This document shows, in pieces, positions 62,640-64,000 of a stretch of DNA of 64,000 bases. Below the pieces are notes generated by a model, which was not told the origin of the DNA, did no database searches, and was given only the letters and a program-made list of their open reading frames with translations. This DNA comes from Pseudoalteromonas sp. EB27. Lineage in GTDB: Bacteria; Pseudomonadota; Gammaproteobacteria; Enterobacterales; Alteromonadaceae. A program made the position numbers and the translations under genes. Position 1 is the first letter of the stretch. The number at the start of each line of letters is the position of its first letter. Where the stretch lies: positions 62,001 through 126,000 of the forward strand of contig NZ_MTQD01000005.1 in the NCBI RefSeq assembly GCF_001974875.1, given 5' to 3'.

Positions 62640-64000
62640 TTATTCTATCCCGTCGAGCAGGTAGTGCTCTACCCGCTCAACACGCCTTGGTTTACCTTGT
62701 AGTACTAAAACGTCGTTAGGTAACAAGGTTGTTTGCGCTGATGGCGTGTCTATTTCGGATCCTTCTCTGCGAAGTGCTTTTACGAGTACTCGCCGCTTTT
62801 CTAAATTTAGATCTTCAATTGTTTTACTCACGGCATAAGCTTGCTTGGGCAATGCTACAACGTGTAAATATTCTAATCGGTCGGTTGAGGCATCTTCGCT
62901 ATCTTTAAAATACCCTGCGTAAAAACTTTGCATTAATGGATAACGATTACGTCGCTCTTTACTTACTCGGCGAACAATACGTGTCATGGGTACGCCCGAC
63001 ATAGACAACACATGCGACACGAGCATTAAGCTCGCTTCTAACGACTCGGGCACCACTTCGGTTACACCTAGCGCTTTTAAATAATCGAGCTGGCTGTCGT
63101 CACGAGTCCTAATAAGTATTTTAACGTTAGGTGCTATTTGCTTTATGGCATCAATAACAACTTGCGCGTGATCAAACTCAGTAAAAGTAATAATCACCAA
63201 CCGAGCTCGCTCTACTCCTGCGCACTTTAAAATATCTTTTTGCTTAACATAACCAAATATTACAGGCTCGCCAGCCGCTTTGCCTTCTTGTACAAGTATT
63301 GGGTTACTTTCGATGGCAACGTAGTCTATTGCTTCGGGCTTTAAAAAACGAGCTATAGTTTGTCCAACACGCGAAAAACCACAAATAACAACATGATCGC
63401 TATAAAGTGTACTACTTTGTGGCTCACTCTCCAGCGCTAAACTTGGGCGATCGAGTATGCCTAAACGATTTAAAATGAATGGCGTTTTATCAATCAAAAA
63501 TGGTGTAAATGCCATTGAAAGCACACCCAATGCAATTAAAAATGAAGCTTGCTCTGAGTTTAATAACTGATGCTGGCCAGCAAGTGCGATAAGTACAAAA
63601 CCAAACTCTCCCATTTGCCACAACATAATGCCACAGGCGAGTGAATCTTGGTTTCGTTCATGCATTAGCCGCGCACTAAGTGCTACTACTGTAATTTTTA
63701 ATATGAGTAACCCAAGCAATGCGCCAATAATTATTACTATGTGCGCCAGTACAAATAAAATATCTAGCTGCATACCCACAGTTACAAAAAACAGCCCCAT
63801 TAATATATCGCGAAATGGACGTATATCGGCCTCTAACTGATGCCTATAATGGCTCTCACCTAACATCATTCCCGCTAAAAATGCGCCCAATGCCATAGAC
63901 AAGCCAAACATATACGTTAAAAAGCCCGCAAATAGCGCTACTAATATAGTCGTAAGTACAAACAATTCATCGGTTCGTACTTGCGCTATTTCTTTAAATA
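62640..64000 (-). CDS. Kef-type monovalent cation:proton antiporter, C-terminal part
   Basis: The frame stays open to the right edge (no start codon needed inside the window), so about 453 C-terminal residues are visible. The visible part holds the last membrane helices of a CPA2 antiporter (FGLSMALGAFLAGMMLGES, GLFFVTVGM), then a TrkA-N/RCK domain with the nucleotide-binding VVICGFSRVGQTIARFL, and a TrkA-C domain near the end (LPNDVLVLQGKPRRVERV). It exchanges K+ or Na+ for protons; the RCK domain suggests control by NAD(H) or glutathione adducts as in KefB/KefC. KefB and KefC cannot be told apart here. Confidence 0.88.
   Translation of the reverse strand, partial: FKEIAQVRTDELFVLTTILVALFAGFLTYMFGLSMALGAFLAGMMLGESHYRHQLEADIRPFRDILMGLFFVTVGMQLDILFVLAHIVIIIGALLGLLILKITVVALSARLMHERNQDSLACGIMLWQMGEFGFVLIALAGQHQLLNSEQASFLIALGVLSMAFTPFLIDKTPFILNRLGILDRPSLALESEPQSSTLYSDHVVICGFSRVGQTIARFLKPEAIDYVAIESNPILVQEGKAAGEPVIFGYVKQKDILKCAGVERARLVIITFTEFDHAQVVIDAIKQIAPNVKILIRTRDDSQLDYLKALGVTEVVPESLEASLMLVSHVLSMSGVPMTRIVRRVSKERRNRYPLMQSFYAGYFKDSEDASTDRLEYLHVVALPKQAYAVSKTIEDLNLEKRRVLVKALRREGSEIDTPSAQTTLLPNDVLVLQGKPRRVERVEHYLLDGIE

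Overview
The window looks like a chromosomal segment of a marine gammaproteobacterium of the order Alteromonadales, most likely Pseudoalteromonas or a close relative. The basis is the low G+C, the very long TonB-dependent receptors with the typical N-terminal pattern (VERIEVTGSRIK), the E. coli-like block yqcA-truC-yqcC / csrB / syd / queF, and short foldback repeats of the AATACCAATT type. This is inference from gene content; no 16S gene is present. There is no prophage, plasmid backbone, CRISPR array, tRNA or rRNA operon.

Region 1-8 kb: yqcA-truC-yqcC on the minus strand, then DUF3549 and DUF3301 genes, then a gene-free stretch (2998-3590) that reads on the minus strand as a CsrB-type RNA. 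It has about 30 GGA motifs, many in hairpin loops, an intrinsic terminator, a GacA/UvrY-type box upstream and an internal 110-bp tandem repeat. A GNAT gene, DUF2789 and DUF2310 genes, syd and queF follow. A roughly 315-bp MITE and two foldback repeats lie in the gaps.

Region 8-17.3 kb: envelope and nucleic-acid housekeeping. It holds a cyclophilin-type lipoprotein, the tamA-tamB operon, rraB, radD and an H-NS-family gene.

Region 17.3-34 kb: the most unusual block. Two TonB-dependent receptors with near-identical signal peptides are interspersed with two DUF547 paralogues, a TPR protein ending in a 2OG-Fe(II) oxygenase-like domain, and two TPR-sulfotransferases. One sulfotransferase sits directly behind a receptor gene, after an intrinsic terminator. 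polB (DNA polymerase II) is embedded here. The arrangement suggests enzymatic modification (hydroxylation, sulfation) of receptors or their ligands; this is a hypothesis.

Region 34-49 kb: dinG with a LexA-like box, a TauE-type transporter, priC, a histone-deacetylase-family gene, comFB-like and the 50-aa ybaM, then a DMT transporter whose start is out of frame with its only nearby ATG. An ECF sigma/anti-sigma/lipoprotein operon is followed by a subtilase, an outer-membrane barrel and an exported Ser/Thr/Ala/Asn-rich protein. That protein and the sigma factor share an almost identical ECF-type promoter, so they form a small autoregulated regulon. A FAN1-like VRR-NUC nuclease fused to a DEDDh exonuclease follows.

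Region 48-64 kb: a tyrosine phosphatase, two accessory-looking genes (CoiA-like, PH-like), a sugar porter with a decayed gene 3' end behind it, a YeeE/YedE pair, an MscS channel, a Fur-box siderophore receptor divergent from a Zur-box zigA-DUF1826 pair, an acetyl-CoA hydrolase/CoA-transferase, the 4.5S SRP RNA gene ffs, a DUF3014 gene, a patatin-like phospholipase, and the C-terminal part of a Kef-type K+/H+ antiporter running off the right edge.
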